A stretch of 64,000 bases of DNA. It comes from Medicago truncatula. Lineage: Eukaryota; Streptophyta; Magnoliopsida; Fabales; Fabaceae. This document shows, one piece after another, positions 46,639 to 58,300 of this stretch (the first letter of the stretch is position 1; every line of letters begins with the position of its first letter). Under the pieces are notes generated by a model. That model was given only the letters and a program-made list of their open reading frames with translations. It searched no databases and was not told where the DNA came from. Location of the stretch: positions 6,510,001 through 6,574,000 of the forward strand of contig NC_053049.1 of the NCBI RefSeq assembly GCF_003473485.1, written 5' to 3'. The position numbers and the translations under genes were made by a program.

Positions 46639-48586
46639 TGTAACACCCCGTTTTTCCCAACTTAAAAATTTCAAACATATATCAGAGTATTCAACACATA
46701 AACGGAATGCTACACTTCACAAAATCATAAATAACAGCACCTAAAAGACTCAGTGAGGGATAACCACTCACGACAGCAAAGCAACAACAATACTCTCGAT
46801 CACCTGCAAGTTACTCATACGAAGAGTAACATTTCCAAGCAGAAGGGGTGAGATTTCACAAAACAATAATATTAAACATATAATTCAACAATTATATTTA
46901 ACAACATGAAAACATCATAATATTCATCATAGATAATAATATATCATTTATCACTTCATTAATAGTTTATATAAAGAATCACAACTTCAACAACTTGGCA
47001 ACTTAACATCTTTGACTCGACAAATACGACTATGCAACTTAGACCTCTTATATGCATGTGGTACCAATCCAGGGCATCAAGCCCTCAACGTAATAAGTAT
47101 TAATATACTTTCAGGGCATCAAGCCCCCAACATAATTGAGCTAAAGCTCCAGGGCATCAAGCCCCCAACGTGGTGAGCAAAGGCTCCAGGGCATCAAGCC
47201 CCCGACAATGAATGCTAATGCATGGACACAACAACTTAACTTCTTATAAACAACAACCTCTTAAATATATCCAATAATTTGGAACATCATCATCTTAATC
47301 AACTTAGACCGACTCATGCAGCTTAGTTAAATAACAAACAGCAACATAGGCAGTATGCAAATCATCATGATATAACAATATCGAATGCAAGTCATCAACA
47401 TCATAAACATCAACATAATTCATGTAATGTATATACAATTATATAACATTAGCAACAACATTAGATTATACAATTCAGGCTTACTGAAACAACAACAGCA
47501 AGATAAATAACTTAGTTTCTAACCTCCAAGATCAACTCACATCAACTCATGCAACAAAGATCGCATTTAACCTAACAAAGCATTCTGTAATTGGGCAGTT
47601 TGCGAGGCGAGGGCCTCTACTCGCCATGGCGAATTCAGGTCTAACTCTCAAAAATCCATTCTTAAACTATTTCAGGTTCAGTCTTAATCTCCAATCTTTC
47701 CTAATTATTATTAGACATGTTCAGACACTCAAAAACATCTAAGGTTCAACTTAAAGGTCAAAATTACGAAATCATGATGCCTCTCTAGTCACACTTGCTA
47801 GGCGAGTGAATCTGCTCGTTATGGCGAGCTGCAAGGTGCAACTCGCGAGGCGGGGAAAACTTGCTCGCGAGGTGAGCGATGAAGTTCATCACTCGCTATG
47901 GCGAGGATCATAGCTCGGGAGGCGAGCGATGAATGTTGGCTCGGGCAGAAGTGCAGTTTTTACGAAAATTCACTATTTCTCATGGTTTTAAGCCTAACAT
48001 TGATTCTTGTAATCATCTTATGACTTATCTAAGGTCTGTAAACAGTTTCTACATCAATCTAACCATTCTACATCAATTAATCCTCAATTCCTTTCATTAA
48101 CCCTAGTTTTCCAACTTTTCTAATTCAATCCTACACTTGCTAAATACAATCATATGAATCATATAGGTTAATAGAATTGAATGCTAGTCTCACCCTTACC
48201 TTAATAATCAAAATCGCAGCTTTCTTGGTGCTTCTCTCTTCTCTTGACTTTTTCTCCCTTTTTTCCAAAAACTGATCGTACGTAATGTTTTTCTAAACTA
48301 GGTCTTTCCTACTTATATCTCCTCTATCTACTTTATCTTATTTCTCTTTCTCCCCCAAAACTCTCTAAAATCTCAAAACAACCCCTCAACTCAATATTTA
48401 TTTTATTTTCAAATCTTATTTTATTAAACAATAAAATAAGTCACAACTCCTCATAAAATCACATAAAATCACCTCAATCATATAAATCTCTTAAATCACA
48501 CATATATCATATAAATATAATATAAACTCATCTTAATAAATTATAGACTCAATTAAATAATTAAATAATTCAAAGAAGGCGTTACA
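46639..48586 (-). mobile_element. Solo LTR of a Ty3/gypsy element (~1.95 kb)
   Basis: On the plus strand it begins TGTAACACCCC and ends GGCGTTACA, a TG..CA LTR with inverted GTAACNCC ends. The flanking 5-mers GTTAT (46634-46638) and GTCAT (48587-48591) differ at one base, as expected for an old 5-bp target duplication. No internal region is attached, so it is a solo LTR, presumably from LTR-LTR recombination. Orientation is taken from the homologous LTR-PBS-gag fragment next to it. The interior has an AGGGCATCAAGCCCCC array and GCGAG-rich palindromic islands (47600-47945). Confidence 0.82.
47068..47206. repeat. Short tandem array with AGGGCATCAAGCCCCCAAC unit inside the solo LTR
   Basis: Four copies of CCAGGGCATCAAGCCCCCAA (first copy CCCTCAA) at ~35-50 bp spacing. 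Each copy can fold on itself (GGGC..GCCC). Confidence 0.75.
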
Positions 48587-48591
48587 GTCAT

Positions 48592-51500
48592 CATCCGCGT
48601 GTCTTCCTCTCTCATCCATCATTTTCATTTCTTTTTAACCACAAATTTATCTTCAATTGAAACTCATTTTCCTTCAAAATCCAAAGCCCTGATATTGTTT
48701 TCCTTGGTCTGTGAGTCTGATTTTAATTTGAAGTCTAAGCTTTGTATTGATATTTTGCCTAATTACTATCTTGTTAATTGTGCAAAATATAAGGGTAGGA
48801 GGTCTGGTGGTCTAGCTAGGCTATGGTTTAATGATGTAAATTTGACTATTCACAATTATAATACGAGATTCATTGACCGTTATATTTCTTGTTCTACCAC
48901 TAATCTTGGTTGGTATGCCACATGAATCTATGGTTTTTCAATTCACGATGAAAAACACAAAATTTGTGATCTTATTAATTCTATTAAATCTAACCATATT
49001 AATGATAACCGGCTTTTGTTTGGTAATTTTAATATGGTGATAGCTGATAAGGAAAAAATGGGTGGCAATTCTATTGATTACAATTTAGCTGACTCTTTTA
49101 GTAATACTATTAATGGCTGCAACTTAGTGGATTTAGGTTTTAAAGGGAATATATTCACTTGGGCTAATAATCAAACTGACACTAGTCACATTCAAGAGAG
49201 ACTTGATAGGTTTTTGGCTACTCCTAGTTGGATTGATTCTTACCCTAACTATTGTAACAATCATTTGCTTAGATATGCCTCTGATCATAACCCTTTGCTT
49301 TAAATTTTTGGCCTAACAATGCTTGCAGGTTCACCAAAACAGATAGATACTTGCCAAAAGTTGAGCAACTGTGATTCAAAATTCTGACAGTAATCAAATT
49401 GTTCACTCTACCTGGTCTCACAGTAAAGGGGATATTCCTAGTAAAATCAAGTCATCTTCACAGCTGGGGAAAAGAAACTTTTGGAGATATTCCTAGGAAA
49501 ATCTCCAAATCCAGAGGGACCTAAAGCTGCTCAAAAATAAAATTCTTGATACAACTACTTTAAAGATGATCAAAATTCAGGAACAAAGTCTTGATGACCT
49601 TATGAAGGAAGAAGAGCTCTGGTGGGCTCAAAGGGCTAAAATTAATTGGCTCCAGGTTGGGGATAAAAATTCCAAGTATTTTCACATCAAAGCTTCTCAA
49701 CGGAGGAGAAAAAACACTATTAATCAAATCTAAGATGATAATGGAAATACTTGGAGTGATATTGACAGAATGAGCTCAACTTTCGTGGAGTATTTTAGTA
49801 AAATCTTTACTTCCTCTAACCCTTTAGATATGCAGGATACTATAGATGTGGTGAAAGACAGAATCAATAATGACATTATAACTCTCCAAAAAGATTTCAG
49901 TACAGAAGAAGTGTTTGAAGCAATCAATCAAATGAAAAGTACTGCAGCTCCAGGCCCTGATGGCATGCCTGCTCTATTCTATCAATCTTATTGGGAGGTC
50001 ATTGGTAATGATATCACTGATTATGTCCTTAAAATCCTTAACCATAATGGGGATCCTGGTAATATCAATCACACTCACCTTTGTCTTATTCCTAAAATAA
50101 AACATCCTTCTTTACCTTCAGATTACAGACCTATTGCTTTATGTAATGTCCTTCTAAAAATTGTTACTAAAATCATAGCTAATGGACTCAAAATAATTTT
50201 AAATACTATTGTAAGCCCTCAACGAAGTGCTTTTCTCCCTAATAGGCTTATTTCTGACAACACTATTTTGGCTTATGAAGCTTTTCATTATCTAAAAACT
50301 CACAAAAATAAAAATAAAAAAGGGAGTGGTTGGTATCAAACTTGACATGGAAAAGGCATATGATAGGGTGGAATGGAACTTTCTTGAGGCTACTCTTTTA
50401 ACTATGGGTTTCCCTAAAAAATTGGTGTCTTCTATTATGGTTTGTATTAAGAGTGTTTCTTTTTTTTGCGCTTATTAATGGTTACCCTTCTTCTACCTTT
50501 AAACCAAATAGAGGTATCAGACAGGGAGACCCTTTATCTCCATATCTGTTTATCATCTGTGCAGAAGTCCTATGTGGCCTTATTACTAAGTATCATAACC
50601 AAGGAAAAATCTAGGGTATCTCCATAGCCAGAAATGCTCCTGCTATTTCCCATTTATTCTTTGCTGATGACAACATGATCTTTTGCAGGGCAAACAAATC
50701 AGAAGCTAAACATCTAAAGGAAATCTTTGATGAATATAAAAGAGTTTTAGGCCAGAAAATCAATCTTAACAAATCTGAAATGGTGTTCAGCCCTAATATT
50801 ATACAAAGTGTCAAAAAGGAGTTTCAAGACTTCATGCCTATCCAGATCACTGACTCTATTACCAAATACTTAGGTCTCCCTACTCAGGTTGGCAGATCAA
50901 AGACTCACACATTCAACTTTATCATGGAAAGAGTCAGAGCTAAATTAAAAGGGTGGAAGGAGAGGAATCTATCCTTCTCAGGAAGAGGTGTTTTAATCAG
51001 AGCAGTTATTCAAGCTTTGCCTACTTATGTCATGAGTATGTTCCTCATTCCCGAGGGCATTTGTGATAAAATAGAGCAGGCAATCTGCAGATTCTGGTGG
51101 GGAGGAAATGAAGACAGAAGAAGGATCCACTGGAAAAACAAAGACTTCCTATTCAAGCCAAAATTCAGTGGAGGCCAAGGTTTTAGAACTATGCGCAGTT
51201 TTAATGAAGCTTTGTTAGCAAAGCAAGTCTGGAGATTAATTAAATACCCTACATCCTTCTTAGCCACTTGCCTAAAAGCCAAACACTTCCCCAATACAGA
51301 TGTTTTAAAAGCTAAATTGGGTAATCAACCTAGTTTTGTTTGGAGCAGTATCTACCACACAAAGTGGATTATCAAAAAAGGGGGTCGCTGGTTAATTGGA
51401 GATGGCAAAAAGATAGATGTGTGGGATGATAACTGGCTACCTCATCAGAATGGATTCAAAACTGTCTCTAAGCCAACCAATAACATTGATATCAGAATTG

Positions 51501-51600
51501 TGAAAGACCTCATGGTGGAGGGCCAAAAAAAGATGGCAGCAGAACTTACTTACAATAATAACTTCTACAGGTTTGAAGCTGTAGAAGTTTGTGACCAATA
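48592..51600 (+). mobile_element. Decayed L1-type LINE: endonuclease and reverse transcriptase
   Basis: A plus-strand ORF2 relic starts right after the solo LTR. 48599-49310 encodes an AP-type endonuclease (LLFGNFNMVI in place of GDFN; RYASDHNPLL as the SDH motif). 49770-50345 encodes the RT front (TAAPGPDGMPALFYQ, SDYRPIALCN). 50340-50830 continues it in broken frames (KLDMEKAYDRVEW, GIRQGDPLSPYLF, LFADDNMIFCRA). 50675-51600 encodes the RT end and the zinc-knuckle-like region (KYLGLPTQVGR, LPTYVMSMFLIP, FWWGG). Stops occur at 48922, near 49300, 49380, 49731, 50343 and 50611, plus frameshifts. The usual RNase H-like tail and poly-A are missing, so it is truncated at both ends. Confidence 0.9.
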
Positions 51601-52320
51601 CTTTTTTTTTAATATTTTTTTTCAATGTGTAAAGTAAAAGTAGTATTACTACTTATAACATATATAATATAATAGTTTATATTGTTTGTCTCAAGTTTAT
51701 AAATTAAGTTGTGTGAGCAATCTAAAAAATTAAAGTTGGGTTAAACATATAAAAATATGGTATTATTGGTTAAAAAAATTGACAAAGAGTAGGGTCAGCT
51801 GACCCCAAATGCTGCTTCTACTTGCATCCGTGTATGTTACTATGTATAATCTATAACAATGAATATTTAAGTTAGTAAATGTCAAAAATTCATTTTAAAC
51901 TTATATAAAATGAGTTTGAAATAACTTTTTATTATTTTTGAATATATTTTAAAAATAATTCATTTTTAAAAATATAAAAAAATTTCATTATTACCGACCT
52001 GTACGAAAACGTACATATAAAAGCCCTTAAACCCTAAAACCCTTTCACCGCGCCATTCAGAAACCCTGCACGGCACCACAAACCCCACACCTGACACCAC
52101 CGCTTCCTCCGTTCCGACGAAGCTTTCGATTCTTCAACAAACTCTCTAATTCTTCATCTTCAATCATCTCACGCGAACACAGTCTCCAATTTCATCTCAA
52201 TTTTCATACTCGTTGTTCAAACGAAACTATTTTATCATTATTTTCGATTTTGATTCTTGTTTTTATATATTCTTACTCGATTAACGTTAAATTTTGTTAG
52301 AAAAGTGTTTTTAGGTTGAA
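51601..52320. other. Intergenic plus MDN1 promoter and leader
   Basis: The first ~400 bp are AT-rich. A 10-bp hairpin (AACTTCTACA and complement) sits at 51560-51589 at the LINE edge. From ~52040 the sequence becomes C-rich (ACCGCGCC, CACACCTGACACCACCG), as expected of a 5' UTR. Confidence 0.5.
52029..52037 (+). promoter_or_regulatory. Telo-box upstream of MDN1
   Basis: AAACCCTAA, followed at once by AAACCC, lies ~285 bp before the ATG at the start of the C-rich leader. Telo-boxes are typical of plant ribosome-biogenesis genes, which fits Midasin. Function is inferred. Confidence 0.5.
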
Positions 52321-55300
52321 ATGTCGATTGACGGAAGCTTCACCCTTCATTTGGCGCTTCGGAGATTGCTTGATCGTTGTCCAAAGCTTCAATCATTTCC
52401 TCAGATTGAGGCGTTAGCTCAGAAGGCATGGCTTCAATCTTTAATTCCTCTTTTTACATTCGTTTCATGTTTGATTTGACTTAGTTGAGCTTATAGGATC
52501 ATATAAGTTTAGTGTGAAAACAACTTATGAGTTATTAGGTTGTTCATAAGCTGTTTTCAACTTATTTTTATAAGTTTTCCAATGTGAAAACAACTTATAG
52601 CTTATACGACGATAGGTTAACTATTAGCCATTTGCAGCTTATAGTACAAGTGCTTAGCATGATAATTGATAAGCTTGCATAAGCTATTTTTATAGCAAAA
52701 ACTAAAATAACATTAAATTATTTTTTAAATACCATACGTTGTTTTTATAAGCTATATTTGAGAACTTATGAAAACAAGTAGTTGAAAGTTTATGAAAATT
52801 GTCATAAACAGTCATCATAAGTTTTCCCAAACAGTCACACAAAACTTATGTTAGTAGATAAACTCAAATAAGACAATCCAGGTGGACTGTATATTTTATC
52901 TGCAATTCACTTAGTTTTTCTATTGTATATATGGTCATGTTTGGTTGACTTATTTAATCTTATCCGATGACATAAGTTTTTCGAGACCGTTTAGAGACTG
53001 TTTATGCTTATTTTCTTAAGTTCTTTGATATGAAAAGTGAAAACAACTTATTGCTTATGCAAAATAATTTATCTTTATTTTTGGCCTGTTTGGATTGACT
53101 TATTCGAGCCTATCTACTGGCATAAGCCCTTGTGAGATTGTTTGAGAGAACTTAGGAAAACAACTTATAGATTATACCTAAACAATTTCACTTTATTTTA
53201 TCTTCTGTTATAGAGATAACTTATAACAATTTCACTTCATTTATCTTTTGTTATAGAGATAACTTATACACAAGCCCTTATCATATAAATGCTTATGTAT
53301 AAGCTGCAAATTAAGCTGTTTATCCAAACAAGGCCTTTATCTTTTCCTTTAGAAATAGCTTATACATAAGCTCGATAAGTGCTTGTGCTATATATATATA
53401 TATGTTCAAGTGATTAATATAATTATGAGTTATTTTTTAAACTAATTCATTAAAACAAAAAAAGAAAAGAAAAATTGGATTGACGCAATTCAACTATTAT
53501 GCATTTTTATTTTTTTGTTTATTGCTGTGTACAGGGGAACTTGGTTACACAAGAGGAAGTGGTTAATGTGTTAGTGGGTTTTTTTCTGCATCCTAGTTAT
53601 ACAATTCCATTGATGGGATGTTTCCGGGCAATTGCTAGAAAATTTGTAGATAAAGCTGTTGCTTTGCTTCGTTTGGTACCAAATTTGAGGTCTAATACCG
53701 TGGATGATGCTATGGAAATTGACGCAGACATTGTCTTGGATGATGTTGCCAATGTTGTAGAGTACTATGTTGAACAGGGAAGGGGTCTTGATCTTCATGA
53801 ACATGTTTGTTTAGCCTTCTGTCGTGCTCTCGATCTTCATGAGCAGAACTTGATGAGGTCGGTATTTTATTTTAAAATATGGTAGTAAGAGCCTAATTTT
53901 GAGTTATTTTTTGTCTCTAGCCATCTATACTTTTTATGCTCCTTTTAGATTCAGTTTATTGTTAGTAATGTTAATTATTGTCATAGAAAATTAAGATTTT
54001 AAATTGATGTTAATTATTGTCATATAAAATTAGGATATCTCTAGTTTCTATTTCTATGAATTATGAAACACTTGGTGTAAAATTTTGTTTATTTGCAAGT
54101 CTTGGGTACTTCCCTAAATGCTATAGAAATATTATTATATTGCTATTATGTGGAAATTTATATCGAAAACGAAAAAAATATAGGTATCTGCGTGCACATG
54201 TGTGTGGGGAATTGGAGAGCAATTATCATACTACTGGCCTTGTTTTCCAGTTCTATATCTCTTAGGAGGATATAATCTTTCCTTTTTTTATTTGCAATAT
54301 ATTTTTTTATTTTTAAAATTTAATAATGTTAACAGCAGCAATGCAACAATTGTCCTATGTGTGTGCAGTTTGTACGCACTTCCGCATGGATAGTATTTAT
54401 GTTTAGTTGTAATAATTCTTCCATTTTGTCCAACAAAAGAATTTTTTTATTTTCTTTTATAATTCCTCCATCATTTTTGCATTGTTAAGTAAACTACTTG
54501 TAAAAAAAGAAAATGATGTAGAAATCTGTCATCCAATTCTAAATTCTAAATTTCAAACTCAAGGGAGTGATGATTATTATCAACAACTTTGACAGTAGTT
54601 ATCCTTTTATATTTAGAAATTTGTATTATAGTTAGCTAGCTCTTTTAAAGGGCATATACTTGTATTAATTCTAAGTTTTGTGCACTTTTATCACCATCTA
54701 TCACCCTATCTTGTCAAGTAGCATACCCTTTTCATAATTGACAATATTCGTTGCTTATTGATAATTTATAATGATCCAGTTATAGTATTGATTTATAGTG
54801 ATGTGAATATAGTATTTGCTAATTTGTTAACAAGTTACAAAATTGTGATTTGATTCTCTCTTTGGTGCAGTTCTGTATTAAGCTATTTCAAATTTGCACC
54901 TGCTCCATTTGAAAGATTTTCAGGGAAACATGTTATGGTCAGTGCATTTATGATGATTTTTTGAGAAATGATTTTAGGATATGCTTTTGCGTATTACCTA
55001 GCAATGTCCTCTTTTTTCAGGTTGAGCCCCATGGACTGCATGTTGCTAGCATATCATACCGTTTTCTTGTTTTAAATCCTGAAATTTTCTCAAAGCTTTG
55101 GGACTGGTCTTGTTTTCTAGAACTCGAGCCATGCAAATCAGACCTGATATGGTGCAGGGGTGAGATATTAAAAGTTGTGCTCAAATCAGGTTCAAGAGCC
55201 AGTGAAAGCTTGAATATTGAAGCTCAGGAAGCATCTGCACGGTCAGTTTTGTATAATTTTTTTTTGCTTTGATGTTGCACTCAAAATGTATTGCATGTTC

Positions 55301-58300
55301 AATGATAATTTTCAACTTGTCTTATTCAGTTGGAAAGAGTTTTGTGAGGACACATTACTAGAGAAAGCTGGTTGTTTTGTCGAACCAACAGCAGACTATG
55401 TTTCTGATTCTCCTAATAGTAGCTTGGATTTCAATCAAGAGATCTGTTTAAGTTCCTTAAGATTTAATCATCATCCCATTGGTTCTCCAAAGGTTCATGG
55501 GTTGCAGCCACCTTATAGGAGCAAACGGCTTACCACAAGGTACAACTTATTTGACTCCATACTTTGGTCTATTTCTGCTTTCTATAATTTTATTTGGCAA
55601 TAGTTAAATTTCAATACAGTGGAGAGAACCTACCGGAATAAAAAAAAGAACTCTGTCTATCTGTTTCCAATTATACTGTTTGAACATTTTTAAATGCTAA
55701 TTTTATGGTTTTCCTTTGTTAAGCTGTGTAGCTTCTCTCTGGATTGTTTTACCGATACTTCTGATTTCATTTTAGTTAGAACTTAGTTTTTGATATCTTC
55801 TCTATAATTTTAGGGATGATATATCAGCAAGTTGTACATTTATATTGACATCAGCAGTGAAGGAAAGTTATGAAAGAGTTCTATTGGCAGCGAGTCAGAA
55901 GTGGCCTGTTCTTTTAGTTGGTCCCTCTGGTTCCGGAAAATCTGCTCTTATTTCTAAGCTGGCTGAGGATAGTGGTAACCAAGGTAAATTATACTATTGA
56001 CCTTGTTATGTTATTAGTTTCTATTTCTTGTTTGCCCATATGGTATAATTTGACCGAGCATGTTTAGTTGGAAGATCACATCTCTTGGGATTTCTTTTTC
56101 ATCTGTTCTCCGCTATTAGCTAGTCATTATATCTTTCGTGAAAACAATAATCCTGTCTATCTTTATACACAAGTTATGGTGGAATATGTTCAAACATGAT
56201 TATAAGTTCTTTAGTCAAATTAAAACTCCATTACTCCATTAGGACTTGAATACAGTTAATAGAAGAAAAACAAAATAGTATGAAAGCAATTGCGCACGTA
56301 TTTTTTCCTGTGAATTACTGTTCATTTTGTGAATTCATGGTGTGGGAAAGAGGTGTGGAAAGCTCATGGTCTTCCTTACTGGGTTTCCCTCAAGGATATG
56401 CTTAGGGGTTGGAGAGCTTTCCCTGGTTTCTCCTCGTTTATGTTTGTTTTCATCTTTCATGTTTTATTCTGTTTTTAAGAGGATTTATTATCCCCTTCAG
56501 TCTTTCTAATTCTCTCTTTATCTAAATAAATTTCATTTTCTATCAATCTACGTTAATAATTGTTTATGCTCTTATTTTCTTATGCAGTTATATCCATCCA
56601 GATGGATGACCAGATTGATGGCAGAACATTGGAAGGGGGGTATGTCTGTACAGATAGGCCTGGGGAGTTTAGATGGCAGCCTGGGTCACTTACTCAGGTT
56701 CCAATTCATATCTAACTCATGCAGATGTTTTGGTATCTGTGCCTAGACAAGTTAACAAGAATCTCATTTCTGTATTGTCTTTGCTATCACAGGCTGTGCA
56801 GAATGGATTTTGGATTGTTTTTGAGGATATCAACAAAGCACCATCTGACGTACACTCCATATTGTTGCCTTTATTGGAAGGGAAGGATTCATTTGAGACA
56901 GGACATGGGAAGGTGATTTTTTTGGCTGTTCACTTCTCTTCTTAAATAAAGTAAATTGTATTCATTTTCTGGTTTTTCTGGTCCATGACCTCCAAGAAGA
57001 TCATTTTGTAAGATACAACAGTTCTTTGTTAAGTTTTTATTAATTCTTTCACATTATATGCTACTTTTGGATGGATTCTATGATGCGATCTATTCTTACC
57101 TTAATTAATAAGCAATATTTCAATTTGACAATTGTAAGTCATTATCATTTAAGGAATACAAGTAACAACCAAATAGATAAACCTTTGGTTGATGAAAATG
57201 TTTGGTTTTAAATAAAGGCAAATGCTAACTTGTGCCCTCAAGGGCACATGTTAAGGAACTTATTAAAGAAATATAAGCATAAAAAGTCGTGCATTCAACT
57301 TCTTAAAAGTCAATATATTATGTTTTCCAATGCAAAGTTGCTCTTTTTGGGTTGCTTAACATGTGTCCTTAGGACACAAGTTAACATGACCCTTAAATAA
57401 AAGTGTATGTGTGTATACACACCATTTGTATATTGGAATGTCTTTCTTATGATGATGATAGAAAATCCAATTTTTTATTAAGACACACTATCGAAGCATG
57501 CGGTTTGGGAAACTATAGCTTATTATTATCATTTTGTTTTGCAATTCTTGCATGGAGTACTTCGTTTATAGTTTCTTAGCGAACGCATGCTTGTCCTGGC
57601 ACCTTGGTGTTATTTCTCATTATGTATTCTGATTTTTTTTTTACAAGATAACAAGGCTGAGCCTTAAAGTACTTGTAATTTAGAGTGAATGGTTGTATTT
57701 TAAATCAACTCTCTTTGACCTTAACCCACTTGGGTTGGCCTGGTGGTGTTGGCTTGGGACCTAGGAGTGTGCTCCTCTCAATGTCTCAGGTTCGATTCTC
57801 CCCGGTGCCAATATCGGTGGACTAGTTTGGCATCTTAAAAAAAAAAAAAAAACTCCCTTCGCCCTCACATATATAATTGCTGAATAGGATTATGATCGGT
57901 TTTCTGTTTAATAGGGTATCATTCTCTCAACAGAGCAGAATGTTACATTTCTCTTCAGTAAAACTTTTTCTTTGGCAAAGTTTAATTTGGGATAAAAAAA
58001 TCTTTTTATGAAAAGCATAGTAACAAAAAAATGTTACAGTGGTGAGTTTCAAGCATCCTGATGTTGACGCAACATAGTAAAAAAGATAATGAGAAGAAGT
58101 TTCTGCTGACTTATCAGAAATAACCATTGGCCAAAAATATAAGCCAATCTCCCTACAGAGCACAGAAGAGGAGACTTCTTTTGAAAATTCTACTACGTTG
58201 AGTTGGTTCAAATGCATCTGCTATATGCATACGATTTGTTTATGAACTGTTGTATTTTTCCTTGATATCTTCCACTCCTCTTGCTTAACCAGTTGATCAT

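Noticed and set aside
45577..48586. A complete LTR retrotransposon with two LTRs
   Set aside because: The two LTR pieces are 1.06 kb apart with no internal retroelement genes between them, and gag lies outside the pair; better read as a truncated element plus a solo LTR.
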